From assembly GCA_030145245.1 (NCBI GenBank), contig JAQYWC010000001.1, positions 248,001-312,000 of the forward strand: DNA of 64,000 nt, written 5' to 3'. The notes under the pieces are model-generated. The model worked only from the letters and a program-made list of their open reading frames with translations, ran no database searches and had not been told where the DNA came from. Source of the stretch: Desulfobacterium sp. (lineage in GTDB: Bacteria; Desulfobacterota; Desulfobacteria; Desulfobacterales; Desulfobacteraceae). Positions 6,812 to 16,232 of this stretch are shown here, piece by piece (position 1 is the first letter of the stretch; every line of letters begins with the position of its first letter). The translations under genes and the position numbers were made by a program.

Positions 6812-9400
6812 ATGCAACTGCTTAAAACAAAATTTCATATTCCTGGATTTAACGTTGATGCTGCTGTTTCCAGGGAACGAATACGCCGTCTTATAAGTGA
6901 TAGCTGTTCTATTGTGGTTCTCTCGGCCCCTGCTGGGTTTGGGAAAACCACATTGTTGAGTGAATGGGTGGGGAACTGTAAGACTTCGGTGGCGTGGGTG
7001 TCCCTTGAAGACAGTGAAAATAGCCCTGGGGTTTTCTGGAGCTATTTGATTACTGCGGTTTCTTCTGTTTTAAATGATTGCGGTAGAAACTCACTTGAGC
7101 AGATTAAATCTTTTGGAGTCTCTTCAATTGAAAATATCCTGATCGGTCTGATCAACGAAATTGCCGGGGATGGGACTGAGTTTACCCTTGTTTTGGATGA
7201 TTATCATGTGATTTCTGATGGTTTGATCCATACGGGGATTGAATTCCTGATTGATCATCTTCCTTCCAATATGCGGATCATCATTGCTGGCAGGGAAGAT
7301 CCCCGGCTTTCGCTTTCAAAGTTTCGGTTGTCGGGAAAGCTTGCTGAGATACGAGCGGCCCAGTTTCGTTTTAATGCCGATGAAGCAGAAGCCCTTTTGA
7401 ATAAAGTCCATGGTCTTGATCTGAATAAGGAAGATATTGTTTCTCTTCGGGATAAAACCGAGGGGTGGATTGCCGGGCTTGCGCTTGCGATTCTGTCAAT
7501 CAAGGAGCAGGCGGACAGGCGGTCGTTTATCAATGATTTTACGGGAAGTCATCGGTATATCATTGATTATTTAGTGGAAGAGGTTTTGTCCGGACTTGGG
7601 GATGAGGTTCGGGACTTTATGCTGAAGATTGCGATCCTTGAACGGTTTTGCCCGGAGCTGTGTCAGGCTGTGACGGACAATCCCTACAGCAGCAGGATTC
7701 TGATGAATATGGAGCAGAATAATCTTTTTCTGATTCCATTGGACAACAACCGGGAGTGGTTCCGGTATCACCATCTTTTCAGGGAGTTCCTTTTGAAAAA
7801 TCTAAAGGAAACCCATGCCGGTGAGGTGAAGAAGCTCCATGGGAAGGCTTTTACCTGGTTGAAGGGGAAGGGGGTCGGAACAGAAGCGTTTAACCATGGT
7901 GTGCTGGCGGAGGAGTACGGGGAGGCGGCAGAACTGTTGTCGGAAAATGCGCCCGGGCTGTTCAGCGAATCCGGTGGGTATATGCTGAAACGCTTTATTG
8001 AGCGGTTGCCGGAAGGGATTGTCCATGGGAATCCTGACCTGTGCAGTTATTCTGTGTGGCTGGATGTTCTGGCTGGTGATTTTGAGTCTGTTGATCTTTT
8101 GTACCGGGATATCTTTAAGGGGAATAAAACGGTTGCAGGGTTTATTTTTTTGATAAAAGGATACCGGTATTTTTACCAGACCGGGGAGTTTGAAAAAAGT
8201 ATCAAAGAGCTGAAGGATTGTCTTCAGGTGCTGCCGGAGAAAGATGTTTTGGTTCGTGAAATGGGCGAATTGGTACTGGGGCTTTCTTTGCGGTACAGCG
8301 GTGATATGGCGTCCTCGGATGACTATCTTGGGAAAATATCATTGGACGGTGATATCCCTGTTCTGACGGCCATCAGTTATGGGGATATTCTCCTTGTTAA
8401 GGGGAAGCTTTCAATGGCGCTTTCATTTATCGAGAGGACCATTGAGAACGGAAGAGAGCGGTACGGGGAGAATCTTGTTCCGGAATATGGTTTTCTCTAT
8501 ATCCTCAAGGGCCGGATCCTGCGGGAAAGGGATGATATCGGGGGGGCGTTGAAAGCCTGCCGGAAAGGGTTGTACCTTGCCCGGAACAATGAGTATGTGG
8601 AAATTATATTCTTGGGGAACCTGGAATATGCACGGATTCTTGCGGCGGACAAGAACTATGCGGAATCGGAACGAGCCATGGCTGTTTCCATTGAGGCTGC
8701 AAGGGTCAGCTCGGCATGGGGAGAGTGCATGTCAAGGGCGTATAAGATCAGGATCGAAATATCCAGGGGCAATATCGGGTATGCTGAAGAGCTTTTGAAG
8801 GGGATGGTGGATTCCTCAGTGACGGAAGTTCCCTATCGTCAGTATTATGAATATCTTAGTTATTGTCGGTATTGCCTTTGTAAACAAGAAACCGGGCGGG
8901 TGCATGGGATAACTGATGCCATGATCCGGGAGGATATACCTGTTAAAAGGGCAGGGCGATTGATTGAATGCTATGTGCTTAAAGCGATCGCATATTATGT
9001 GGAACGCGATATGGACCAGGCCCTTGAAACGCTGGGGCAGGCCTTTTTGATCTCTGAAGGGGAGGGGCAGGTAAGGGTTTATATTGATGAGGGTGAACCC
9101 ATGCAGGCGTTGTTTGCGGAAGCGTTGAAAAGAGGGCTGCTGCCGGATTATCTGAAGAAGTATGTCGGGGCCGGGGATACCCGGTCGGTGATGATAAACG
9201 AGTTTAACGAAAATTTTAATGGGCGTGAGATCGATATTCTCAGGCTGATGAAAAAAGGGTGCTCAAACAAGAATATCGCAGAGACTCTGTTTCTGTCCGT
9301 TAATACTGTCAGGTGGTATGCCAGCCGCATCTTTGCAAAACTCGGTGTGAAAAGACGGGGAGAGGCTGTGGCGTTTGCTGAGAAGTATGGGTTGATCTGA
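6812..9400 (+). CDS. MalT/LAL-type LuxR-family transcriptional regulator
   Basis: The protein has 863 residues from ATG 6812 (MQLLKTKFHIPG, the usual beginning of this family; an upstream in-frame ATG at 6782 adds ten unlikely residues). An N-terminal STAND-type ATPase shows Walker A SAPAGFGKTTLL (about 38-49) and Walker B TLVLDDYHVI; a long TPR-like helical middle follows, then a C-terminal LuxR HTH (NGREIDILRLM, CSNKNIAETLFLS, about 795-863). Such proteins are ATP-dependent, ligand-activated transcription activators. The inducer and target are unknown. It is followed convergently by a sigma-54 activator; the exporter trio at 19464-24324 is a possible target only by proximity. Confidence 0.85.
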   Translation: MQLLKTKFHIPGFNVDAAVSRERIRRLISDSCSIVVLSAPAGFGKTTLLSEWVGNCKTSVAWVSLEDSENSPGVFWSYLITAVSSVLNDCGRNSLEQIKSFGVSSIENILIGLINEIAGDGTEFTLVLDDYHVISDGLIHTGIEFLIDHLPSNMRIIIAGREDPRLSLSKFRLSGKLAEIRAAQFRFNADEAEALLNKVHGLDLNKEDIVSLRDKTEGWIAGLALAILSIKEQADRRSFINDFTGSHRYIIDYLVEEVLSGLGDEVRDFMLKIAILERFCPELCQAVTDNPYSSRILMNMEQNNLFLIPLDNNREWFRYHHLFREFLLKNLKETHAGEVKKLHGKAFTWLKGKGVGTEAFNHGVLAEEYGEAAELLSENAPGLFSESGGYMLKRFIERLPEGIVHGNPDLCSYSVWLDVLAGDFESVDLLYRDIFKGNKTVAGFIFLIKGYRYFYQTGEFEKSIKELKDCLQVLPEKDVLVREMGELVLGLSLRYSGDMASSDDYLGKISLDGDIPVLTAISYGDILLVKGKLSMALSFIERTIENGRERYGENLVPEYGFLYILKGRILRERDDIGGALKACRKGLYLARNNEYVEIIFLGNLEYARILAADKNYAESERAMAVSIEAARVSSAWGECMSRAYKIRIEISRGNIGYAEELLKGMVDSSVTEVPYRQYYEYLSYCRYCLCKQETGRVHGITDAMIREDIPVKRAGRLIECYVLKAIAYYVERDMDQALETLGQAFLISEGEGQVRVYIDEGEPMQALFAEALKRGLLPDYLKKYVGAGDTRSVMINEFNENFNGREIDILRLMKKGCSNKNIAETLFLSVNTVRWYASRIFAKLGVKRRGEAVAFAEKYGLI

Positions 9401-9428
9401 CTGCCGTGAAGCTGAGCCTGTAAGCCAT

Positions 9429-10985
9429 CTATGTAAGTGATTTATAGGCCCGGCCATAGGGGATGTTTAGTTTTTTCATCCTGCTTCTGAGAGTGTTGGG
9501 ATGAATATCTAAAAGAGCTGCTGCACTTTTTGCTCCCTGAACCTTCCCTTCTGTTATTTTAAGTGCTTTCAGGATGTGGGTTCTTATGACCTCGTCCAGG
9601 GAAAGCAATTCCTCAGATATCTCCGGATTGGTCTGTTCATTGTTGTTGTATGCCGGGGGGACAAAGGTTTCAAACTCCAGGGGCTTTCCTGGTGATCCGG
9701 TCATACTCAGGATAATGGTCCGCTCCACCAGGTTTTCCAATTCCCTTACATTACCGGGCCAATGGTAGGTCTGAAGTTTTTCCAGGGCACCCTGGGCGAG
9801 AATCGGTTGGGCTTCAAAATTCATTTCCCTGGCCTTCTTTTCCATAAAATACCGGGTAAGGGCCGGGATATCCGATTTTCTCTGGCGCAGGGGCGGGATG
9901 GTGATGGGAAAGATATTGAGCCGGAACCAGAGATCTTCCCTGAATTTCCCTTGGCTGACCATTTGGGGCAAATCCCTGTGGGTGGCCGCAATAATCCGGA
10001 TGTCCACAGGTATGGAATGGGTGCCACCCACCCGTTCGATCTCTTTGTTCTGAAGGACCCTGAGCAGCCGGACCTGTATTTGTGGTGGCAGTTCCCCGAT
10101 TTCGTCAAGGAACAGAGTTCCCTTGTTTGCTCGTTCAAACCGCCCTTTTTTCCGGGTAAGCGCCCCGGTAAACGCCCCTTTTTCATGCCCGAACAATTCG
10201 CTGTCAATGAGGTTTTCGGGAATGGCCCCGCAATTGACCTTGATAAACGGTTGTCCCGCTCTTGGGGATGAGTAGTGAATGGCATTGGCAATCACCTCCT
10301 TACCCACTCCGGTTTCACCTAACAGCAGAACCTGGCTTTTCTGTGGAGCGATCTGCCGGACCATGTTCATGACATATTTTAATCCGAATTCCTGGCCGAC
10401 AATTTCATCCCCGACGGTATGGTGAAGCTGCTGGCTAAGGTATTGATTGTCATCTGCCAGCAAATCTTTGAGCCGAAGGACTTCCTGGTGCTTTAAGGTA
10501 TTGGCCAGGGCAATGGCAAAGGGATCATGAACCAGTTCCAAAAGCCTTGCATGTTCCCGGGTATAGCGGTCAAACCCCTTGGCCAGGAAAAGCACGACGC
10601 CAATCTTCCGGCCCTCCACCGCCAACTTGAGAATCAGCACGGACCTCTTTTTTTTGCCCATGGCCTTCCAGACAAACCGGATCAAAAAATCTTTTTCCGG
10701 GTGATTGACAATGTCTACGGACGGTCCTTTTTCTTTTTCAATGAATTGAGCAGCTTCATCGGAAAGGGGAATGGGCTCTTCAATGGCCTTGAGCCCGGAT
10801 GATCCTGATGTGGCAACATTCACAATACTACGGGTTTCAGGATCATAAATCTTCATGGCAAGACTTTCCAGGGGCATGAAATCTTTAAAAAAATCCAGGC
10901 ACCGCTCCAGAACGGTCTGGATATCAAGGCTGCCGCAGATTTTTTTTGTGGCTTGATGGAAAAACTCGGTATCATTGAATTTCAT
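9429..10985 (-). CDS. GAF-domain sigma-54-dependent activator, likely regulator of the dehalogenase operon
   Basis: The protein has 518 residues. An N-terminal GAF domain (about 20-175) lacks a receiver aspartate domain, so activation is probably by ligand binding. The central AAA+ domain carries Walker [11 protein letters not shown] (about 222), the sigma-54 contact loop GAFTGA (about 272) and [10 protein letters not shown]; a C-terminal Fis-type HTH ([16 protein letters not shown]) binds DNA. The gene is divergent from a transcription unit that begins with a -24/-12 promoter at 11117-11132, and two long direct repeats at 11003-11074 lie between the two. Sigma-54 activators beside rdhA genes are known from dehalogenating deltaproteobacteria. 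The inducer is probably a halogenated compound; this is inference. Confidence 0.88.
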   Translation of the reverse strand: MKFNDTEFFHQATKKICGSLDIQTVLERCLDFFKDFMPLESLAMKIYDPETRSIVNVATSGSSGLKAIEEPIPLSDEAAQFIEKEKGPSVDIVNHPEKDFLIRFVWKAMGKKKRSVLILKLAVEGRKIGVVLFLAKGFDRYTREHARLLELVHDPFAIALANTLKHQEVLRLKDLLADDNQYLSQQLHHTVGDEIVGQEFGLKYVMNMVRQIAPQKSQVLLLGETGVGKEVIANAIHYSSPRAGQPFIKVNCGAIPENLIDSELFGHEKGAFTGALTRKKGRFERANKGTLFLDEIGELPPQIQVRLLRVLQNKEIERVGGTHSIPVDIRIIAATHRDLPQMVSQGKFREDLWFRLNIFPITIPPLRQRKSDIPALTRYFMEKKAREMNFEAQPILAQGALEKLQTYHWPGNVRELENLVERTIILSMTGSPGKPLEFETFVPPAYNNNEQTNPEISEELLSLDEVIRTHILKALKITEGKVQGAKSAAALLDIHPNTLRSRMKKLNIPYGRAYKSLT

Positions 10986-11002
10986 TTTCTTCCTCTGAAC
11001 TT

Positions 11003-11074
11003 CGATATTTAGTGGTTATGCAACACAACTTCGAAATACCGAAGTATCTTATACGATATTTAGTGGTATTGCAA
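11003..11074. promoter_or_regulatory. Two direct repeats, probable upstream activator sites
   Basis: CGATATTTAGTGGT starts at 11003 and again at 11054; each copy runs on to GCAA, 21 bases, differing at two positions. Centre spacing is 51 bases, about five helical turns. A short inverted repeat CTTCG/CGAAG (11029-11044) lies between them. Distance to the sigma-54 promoter (about 45-115 bases) is right for enhancer sites of the adjacent activator. Confidence 0.7.
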
Positions 11075-11116
11075 TGTTCGTTTTTTAACGCATTGTATTT
11101 TAAGCGTTTTTATCTT

Positions 11117-11132
11117 TGGCACGTTTTTAGCT
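11117..11132 (+). promoter_or_regulatory. Sigma-54 (-24/-12) promoter of the dehalogenase operon
   Basis: TGGCACGTTTTTAGCT: the -24 GG (11118-11119) and -12 GC (11130-11131) are separated by exactly ten bases, and TGGCACG matches the consensus fully; the -12 block is TAGCT instead of TTGCT. Transcription should begin near 11143, some 26 bases before the first start codon. Confidence 0.75.
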
Positions 11133-11168
11133 AATAGTGTTTCTGAATTTTAATTATGAGGCATTAAC

Positions 11169-11471
11169 ATGCAAAAGACAGAAAACAAATGGGTTGAAAT
11201 TATCAGCGTCAGACTGTCCAGTCCGGAACACCAGGATAAAATCCGGGACATTATAGATCATGTCCGGGCCGGGCGATGCCCTGTAACCGGCAAAAAAATC
11301 ACAGTTGAACTTTATGTTGATCAAGCATTGGAAATGGACTGGTCCATCCATCTTCCCCGGAATGAAACCCATGGCCGGCCCGGCAAAACGGTTCTGGGTT
11401 CCAACATTGCAGAACTGTTTGGGAATTTAGGGCTGGTCAATCATAAGGTCTGGCATTCGGTCTCTGTATAA
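11169..11471 (+). CDS. Small soluble protein, first gene of the dehalogenase operon; function unknown
   Basis: The protein has 100 residues; ATG preceded by GAGGC. No signal peptide or membrane segment. The order EIISVRLSS (strand), helix, KKITVELYVD (strand), DWSIHLPR (strand), helix GSNIAELFGNLG and a last strand VNHKVWHSV suggests a ferredoxin-like dimeric alpha/beta barrel, as in the antibiotic-monooxygenase/stress-response family; this is a fold guess only. It sits directly behind the sigma-54 promoter and 84 bases before the dehalogenase gene, so co-expression is likely. A role in handling the substrate or in maturation of the dehalogenase is possible but unproven. Confidence 0.6.
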   Translation: MQKTENKWVEIISVRLSSPEHQDKIRDIIDHVRAGRCPVTGKKITVELYVDQALEMDWSIHLPRNETHGRPGKTVLGSNIAELFGNLGLVNHKVWHSVSV

Positions 11472-11555
11472 CCGTCACGGGCGGAACTGGTCTGCCACAA
11501 CAATTAATGAAACAACCCTTAATGGTTACAAAAAATTGCTTATGGAGTTGCTCAG

Positions 11556-12926
11556 ATGCAAAAGAAGAATAGTAAAAACATGAAAAATGGTGTTTCGCGC
11601 AGGGAGTTCATGCGATTCCTGGGCCTGACCACAGGGGCTGCCGCCGGCAGCCTGTTGCTGCAGGCTCCTGGGTTAGCCGCAGAGAGTTCCGGCGCAACGC
11701 TTCCCAAGTTCAAGATACATACGTTGAACTCCACAGCCGAAAAAATTTATAAGTGCAAGCCCGGCATAAAGCGTTTTAATGAAGCGAACATGGCCTTCAA
11801 GCAGGTGGGCAAGGAAATCGGCCAGCCGTTCTTTCATCCCCTGGCCGCCAACCTGAAAAAAAATGTTGCCAATTCCGAAATCGGGAGCGGCATAAAGGTC
11901 GACAGTCCGGACGAGGCCCGCATGCATCTCGCATTCAGCATGGGAGCCGGAACATGGAACAACATGTTCGGCCCGTACGGCGAAGGAAAAGAGAACCAGG
12001 GGTTGCTCAGCTGGAATCCCCTGTATGTCCCCAAGGATCTGGCAGCACACCCCCTGCATGACCCAAATGCGGTGGACCTGACCAAAAAGATCAAGCAGAT
12101 GTCGCGTATCTATGGCGCTGACATGACCGGCGTGGCAAAGCTGAACCGCAAATGGGTATACTCCAAGACCTGCCGCAACATGTATGATGCGAGCCCGGCC
12201 CGGACCAAGCCGATGGTTTTCAGCGACGTCAAGACCCCCAGGGAAACGGACGGGGAACTGGTCATCCCGGAGAGCGTCACCAATGCCATCGTCTTTGTCG
12301 TGGGCATGCCCAGGGCCTCGCTCCAGCTTTCGCCGTCCTCGACCCAGACCATGGGCGGTACCGGCATGGGATATGGCCGCATGGGCCTGACCGCCGTGGC
12401 CCTGGCCGAGGCGATCCGGTCCCTGGGCTATAACGCGATTCCCTGCATGAACGACACAGGGCTTTCCGTGCCCATGGCCATTGATGCGGGACTCGGGCAA
12501 CTGGGGCGGCTGGGATATCTGGTCACCCCCTGGTTCGGTCCCCATGTGCGCATCGGCAAGGTGCTGACGGACATGCCGCTTGTGGCCGACAGGCCCATTG
12601 ATTTCGGTGTCACCGAGTACTGCGAAACCTGCGGAATCTGCGCCAGGGAGTGCCCTTCCGGGGCGATCAGTGCTGACAGGGAACGTTCCTACACACCTCC
12701 CGCTTCCGCCGGTTCGTGCAGCAATCCCGGTGCCCTGAAGTGGCACGTCGACGGCAAAAAGTGCCTAAGATGGTGGATGGAGTCCGGGAACGGCTGTTCA
12801 AGATGCATGGACGTCTGTCCGTACACCCGGATGACCTGGACCGATAATTACGACGGCAATCCCGACCCGGACAAGTTCTGGGATCTTAATCTGGCTCCGT
12901 TCGGCTACCAGAGCGTGAAGTACTAG
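11556..12926 (+). CDS. rdhA: Reductive dehalogenase catalytic subunit
   Basis: The protein has 456 residues with a Tat signal (SRREFMRFLGLTTGAAAG, residues 14-31), so it is exported folded to the periplasm. Near the C-terminus are two [4Fe-4S] motifs, CETCGICARECP (about 354-365) and a second with C-x11-C-x2-C-x3-CP (about 402-420), as in corrinoid reductive dehalogenases. Length fits the respiratory family. The enzyme removes halide from an organohalide, using it as electron acceptor through a cobamide. No rdhB membrane-anchor gene follows; a tetraheme cytochrome starts 10 bases downstream and may supply electrons. Control by the upstream sigma-54 promoter is likely. Substrate cannot be read from sequence. 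Confidence 0.88.
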   Translation: MQKKNSKNMKNGVSRREFMRFLGLTTGAAAGSLLLQAPGLAAESSGATLPKFKIHTLNSTAEKIYKCKPGIKRFNEANMAFKQVGKEIGQPFFHPLAANLKKNVANSEIGSGIKVDSPDEARMHLAFSMGAGTWNNMFGPYGEGKENQGLLSWNPLYVPKDLAAHPLHDPNAVDLTKKIKQMSRIYGADMTGVAKLNRKWVYSKTCRNMYDASPARTKPMVFSDVKTPRETDGELVIPESVTNAIVFVVGMPRASLQLSPSSTQTMGGTGMGYGRMGLTAVALAEAIRSLGYNAIPCMNDTGLSVPMAIDAGLGQLGRLGYLVTPWFGPHVRIGKVLTDMPLVADRPIDFGVTEYCETCGICARECPSGAISADRERSYTPPASAGSCSNPGALKWHVDGKKCLRWWMESGNGCSRCMDVCPYTRMTWTDNYDGNPDPDKFWDLNLAPFGYQSVKY

Positions 12927-12936
12927 GAGAAAAAAT

Positions 12937-13431
12937 ATGCATACGAATGAAAAGACCGTGGCAAAAATTCTGTTTATCGTGGCGGTGCTGTGCGGATTGT
13001 CCGCCCTCAGCCTGGCGGACGTGGTTGCGGGAAACGGCCCGTCGCCTCTCATCATCTTTGACGGCTCCAAGGACTTCTCTACCTCTTCGGTTGAATTCGG
13101 GACCGTGTATCGCGGCCCCGTGCATTTTACCCACGGCAGGCACATAAATGAACACGCTGTCTCCTGCGGTAAATGTCACCACGACGACAGCGGCGAACCA
13201 ATAAACGACCTGGAATTCGGAGACGGGGTCGACACTTGCACCGACTGCCATTACGAGGAAACCCTGCTCCGGGGCAAAGCCCTGGAAGGGATGTCGCAAG
13301 AGGAGGTCATTGAGCATTACCCCAACGCCATGCACGAGCTCTGCATCAGCTGCCACAAGGAAATGAACAACAAGACCCATACCCTGTCCGCCCCGGAAGC
13401 CTGCCGAAGCTGCCATGGAGTCAAAAAATGA
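12937..13431 (+). CDS. Periplasmic tetraheme c-type cytochrome (c3/c7-like)
   Basis: The protein has 164 residues with an N-terminal signal segment (about 8-30). Four CxxCH heme sites are visible: CGKCH (about 76), CTDCH (about 100), CISCH (about 136) and CRSCH (about 156); FTHGRH before the first site offers distal histidines, as in class III cytochromes. It is a periplasmic electron carrier. Position directly after rdhA, with a shared promoter and no rdhB, suggests that it passes electrons to the dehalogenase. Its last four bases (ATGA) overlap the start of the next gene. Family assignment is secure; partner is inferred. Confidence 0.85.
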   Translation: MHTNEKTVAKILFIVAVLCGLSALSLADVVAGNGPSPLIIFDGSKDFSTSSVEFGTVYRGPVHFTHGRHINEHAVSCGKCHHDDSGEPINDLEFGDGVDTCTDCHYEETLLRGKALEGMSQEEVIEHYPNAMHELCISCHKEMNNKTHTLSAPEACRSCHGVKK

Positions 13432-14990
13432 ATAAATCCAAATCTGTCTCTTCATCAAGGTCCTGGGTTGAGGTTCGCAGGGCATCGGGTGTGGGAGTAG
13501 CACTTCTATGCCTGTGGCTTCTCAGCTCTTGTACGACATTGGGGCCGGAAATCAAACGACCGGATGCCCAGGTTTCACCTGGGTGGTCTGAATCTGAAAA
13601 TCAGGTATTAACCGGCGTATCCGACGGGTCAAGTCAATGGTGGCATCTGTTTAATGACCCGGTATTGAACCGCTTAATCGATCTTGCAGCCCAACAGAAT
13701 CTGACCCTGCAGACGGCAGGTTTAAAAATTCTTGAGGCACGGGCTGTGCTCGGTATTGCCGTTGGACAGCAATATCCTCAATCCCAGCAGTTATCAGGAG
13801 GGTCTAGTCTTTCAAGATCCAGTAAAAACACTCCGCCCCATTCCGGTTTTTCAGGGCTTGACAGGAATACCAGCATCACAGATCTCGGGTTCAGTGCCGC
13901 ATGGGAGTTGGATTTCTGGGGAAAATTCAGGCGAAGCATTGAAGTTGCCGATGCCCAGCTTGCAGCCAGTGTGGCCGACTACGACGATATTCTTGTCATG
14001 GTAACCGCTGAAGTGGCAAGCACATACACGGTGATCCAGACCATTAAACAGCGAATTGATTTTGCGAATTCAAACGTGGCCATACAGGAAAGAGGGCTTG
14101 GGATTACCCGGGCCCAGTTTGAAGGAGGGGCCGTTACCGATCTGGACGTTCAGCAGGCCAGGTCCCTGCTGTTGAACACAAAGGCCTTGATACCTGAACT
14201 GGAAATCGGCTTACGCCAGGCTAAAAACAGCCTCAGTATCCTTTTGGGATTACCGGCTGAGGATCTGGCCCAATACCTGGATGAAGAGTCAACCCTGCCC
14301 CATGTGCCCGCCACGGTTGCGGTTGGAATTCCCGCAAATTTACTCCGGAGGCGGCCTGATATCCGGTATGCGGAATTTCAGGTCGCCTCCCAGGGGGCAA
14401 TGATTGGTGTCGCCCAGGCAGACCTTTACCCGCAATTTGCTTTGGCCGGATCCATCGGGTTTGCTGCCGACGATAAAACACTTATTGGTTCCGACAGTTT
14501 TACCGGCTTTTTTACACCTTTCACCTTTAAATGGGATATTTTCAACTATGGCCGGATAAAAAACAATATACGGGCGCAGGATGCGCGGTTTCAGCAGGCT
14601 GTAGTCAATTACCAAAACCAGGTGCTTGAAGCGGTAAAAGAGGTTGAGGACGGTCTTATCGGGTTCCTGAAATCCCAAACCAGGGAAAAACTGCTGGAAG
14701 ATGCCCAGCAAGCGTCCCTGAGAGCGACCGAACTGTCTTTGCTTCATTACAGGGACGGGTTGGCTGATTATACCCGGGTTCTCAACAGCCAACAGGTTCT
14801 TGTGGCGCAGCAGGACAGCTTTGTGAAGGCAAAGGGCGATGTCATTAATTACCTGATTGCCACATACAAGGCTCTGGGCGGCGGCTGGCAGATAAAAGCC
14901 GGTAAAAACCTTATTCCGGAAGAGATGGTGAAAACCATGAAAAACCGGACTGACTGGGGAGACCTGCTGGAGTCCGTTTCCCATCCATAA
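13428..14990 (+). CDS. Outer-membrane efflux lipoprotein (NodT/TolC family)
   Basis: The protein has 520 residues and starts at the ATGA overlap with the cytochrome gene. A signal peptide with lipobox LLSSC (about 32-36) and a typical OMF start (GPEIKRPDAQVSPGW) precede two repeated OEP domains; WELDFWGKFRRSIE and RRRPDIRYAE are family hallmarks. It forms the outer-membrane channel of a tripartite RND pump with the two genes downstream. The overlap with the cytochrome gene indicates one transcript with rdhA. Confidence 0.88.
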   Translation: MNKSKSVSSSRSWVEVRRASGVGVALLCLWLLSSCTTLGPEIKRPDAQVSPGWSESENQVLTGVSDGSSQWWHLFNDPVLNRLIDLAAQQNLTLQTAGLKILEARAVLGIAVGQQYPQSQQLSGGSSLSRSSKNTPPHSGFSGLDRNTSITDLGFSAAWELDFWGKFRRSIEVADAQLAASVADYDDILVMVTAEVASTYTVIQTIKQRIDFANSNVAIQERGLGITRAQFEGGAVTDLDVQQARSLLLNTKALIPELEIGLRQAKNSLSILLGLPAEDLAQYLDEESTLPHVPATVAVGIPANLLRRRPDIRYAEFQVASQGAMIGVAQADLYPQFALAGSIGFAADDKTLIGSDSFTGFFTPFTFKWDIFNYGRIKNNIRAQDARFQQAVVNYQNQVLEAVKEVEDGLIGFLKSQTREKLLEDAQQASLRATELSLLHYRDGLADYTRVLNSQQVLVAQQDSFVKAKGDVINYLIATYKALGGGWQIKAGKNLIPEEMVKTMKNRTDWGDLLESVSHP

Positions 14991-15098
14991 GATCCCCTGC
15001 CGATTAAACCAGGCTGGTGATATGGGTTTGAAAAACGACTGACCCAATGTGCCGGCTGCTTATCAAATTAAATCATACAGATTCCATGAGGCGTTAAT

Positions 15099-16232
15099 AT
15101 GAAGTTATTTCTACGCGTGTTTCCATCGTTACTGGTCTTTTTTGCTCTAGTGGGGTGCAAACCACCCCCTCCTGAACAAGAGTTCATCCGACCCATCAGA
15201 GCATTTACAGTTGCCGATCCGGATGAATTTTACCAGCGGTGGTTTCCAGGCCAGGCCAAAGCCACCAAGGAAGTTGAACTCTCCTTCCGGGTGGCAGGCC
15301 CTCTGGTTGAATTCCCCGTCAATGTCGGAGACCGGCTTTCAGAAAAGGACAAAATTGCACAGATTGATCCCAAGGATTTTAATGTACGCCTTCGCAATGC
15401 AAAGGCAAAACTGGAAAATGCCAACGCCGTTTACTCCAGGGCGGAAGCAGATTACAACCGGGTGGTAAAAATAAGACAAAAGGACTCGGGTGCGATCAGC
15501 CAGGCCATGATTGACCGGAACAAACAGGTCATGGACAGCAGCCTTGCAGATATCAAACGCCTGAACGCAGATGTGGACGCCGCCCGGGACCGCTTGGGGT
15601 ATACGACTTTGCATGCACCCTTTGATGGTATCGTTACAGCTAAATATGTTGAAAATTTCGAAGATGTTCAGGCGAAACAACCCATCTTGCGACTTATTAA
15701 CCATTCAAAAATAGAAATGGTTATGCAGATCCCTGAAAATATGATTTCCCAGGCTGATGCGCTTCAAAAAATGGGCGAAGTCCTGATTGTACGGTTTGAT
15801 CCTTTTCCAGGCCGGGATATCAAGGCCGGGATAAAGGAGATCGGAAAAGAGGCCTCCAAAACCACACGGACCTATCCGGTGACCCTAATCATGGATCAGC
15901 CCGGTGATATTACCATTCTGCCCGGAATGGCAGGCAAGGCGGCAAGCACCACCGATCCCGGGAAGGAAAATGAAAAGAAATCTGTGATTGTTCCTGAAAC
16001 CGCTGTTTTTACCACGGGAGAAGATTCAAACACCTATGTGTGGATTGTGGACAAGTCTGCCAATACCGTTCACCGCCGTGAAATTAAAACAGGTGATCTC
16101 CTGGACTCCGGCATTCTTGTGACCCAGGGCGTTGTTCCGGGTGAGATCATTGCCACGGCAGGCGTACATTATCTTAAGGAAAATCAGGAGATCCGGATAT
16201 TGGGGGCATTGAATCAGGAGGTGCCCCAATGA
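15099..16232 (+). CDS. RND efflux periplasmic adaptor (membrane fusion protein), lipoprotein
   Basis: The protein has 377 residues with signal peptide and lipobox ALVGC (about residue 20). HlyD/AcrA layout: barrel and lipoyl halves around a coiled-coil (about 95-160; QIDPKDFNVRLRNAKAKLENA) and LHAPFDGIVTAKYVENFEDVQA, the second lipoyl half. It links the inner-membrane pump encoded next to the outer-membrane channel before it. The last four bases overlap the RND gene (ATGA), so translation is coupled. A 108-base gap separates it from the channel gene, with no obvious terminator. Confidence 0.87.
   Translation: MKLFLRVFPSLLVFFALVGCKPPPPEQEFIRPIRAFTVADPDEFYQRWFPGQAKATKEVELSFRVAGPLVEFPVNVGDRLSEKDKIAQIDPKDFNVRLRNAKAKLENANAVYSRAEADYNRVVKIRQKDSGAISQAMIDRNKQVMDSSLADIKRLNADVDAARDRLGYTTLHAPFDGIVTAKYVENFEDVQAKQPILRLINHSKIEMVMQIPENMISQADALQKMGEVLIVRFDPFPGRDIKAGIKEIGKEASKTTRTYPVTLIMDQPGDITILPGMAGKAASTTDPGKENEKKSVIVPETAVFTTGEDSNTYVWIVDKSANTVHRREIKTGDLLDSGILVTQGVVPGEIIATAGVHYLKENQEIRILGALNQEVPQ

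Noticed and set aside
11673-12746. Long reverse-strand open frame (357 codons) opposite the dehalogenase gene
   Set aside because: It lies fully opposite rdhA, whose Tat signal and Fe-S motifs are certain; composition is typical of an antisense shadow.
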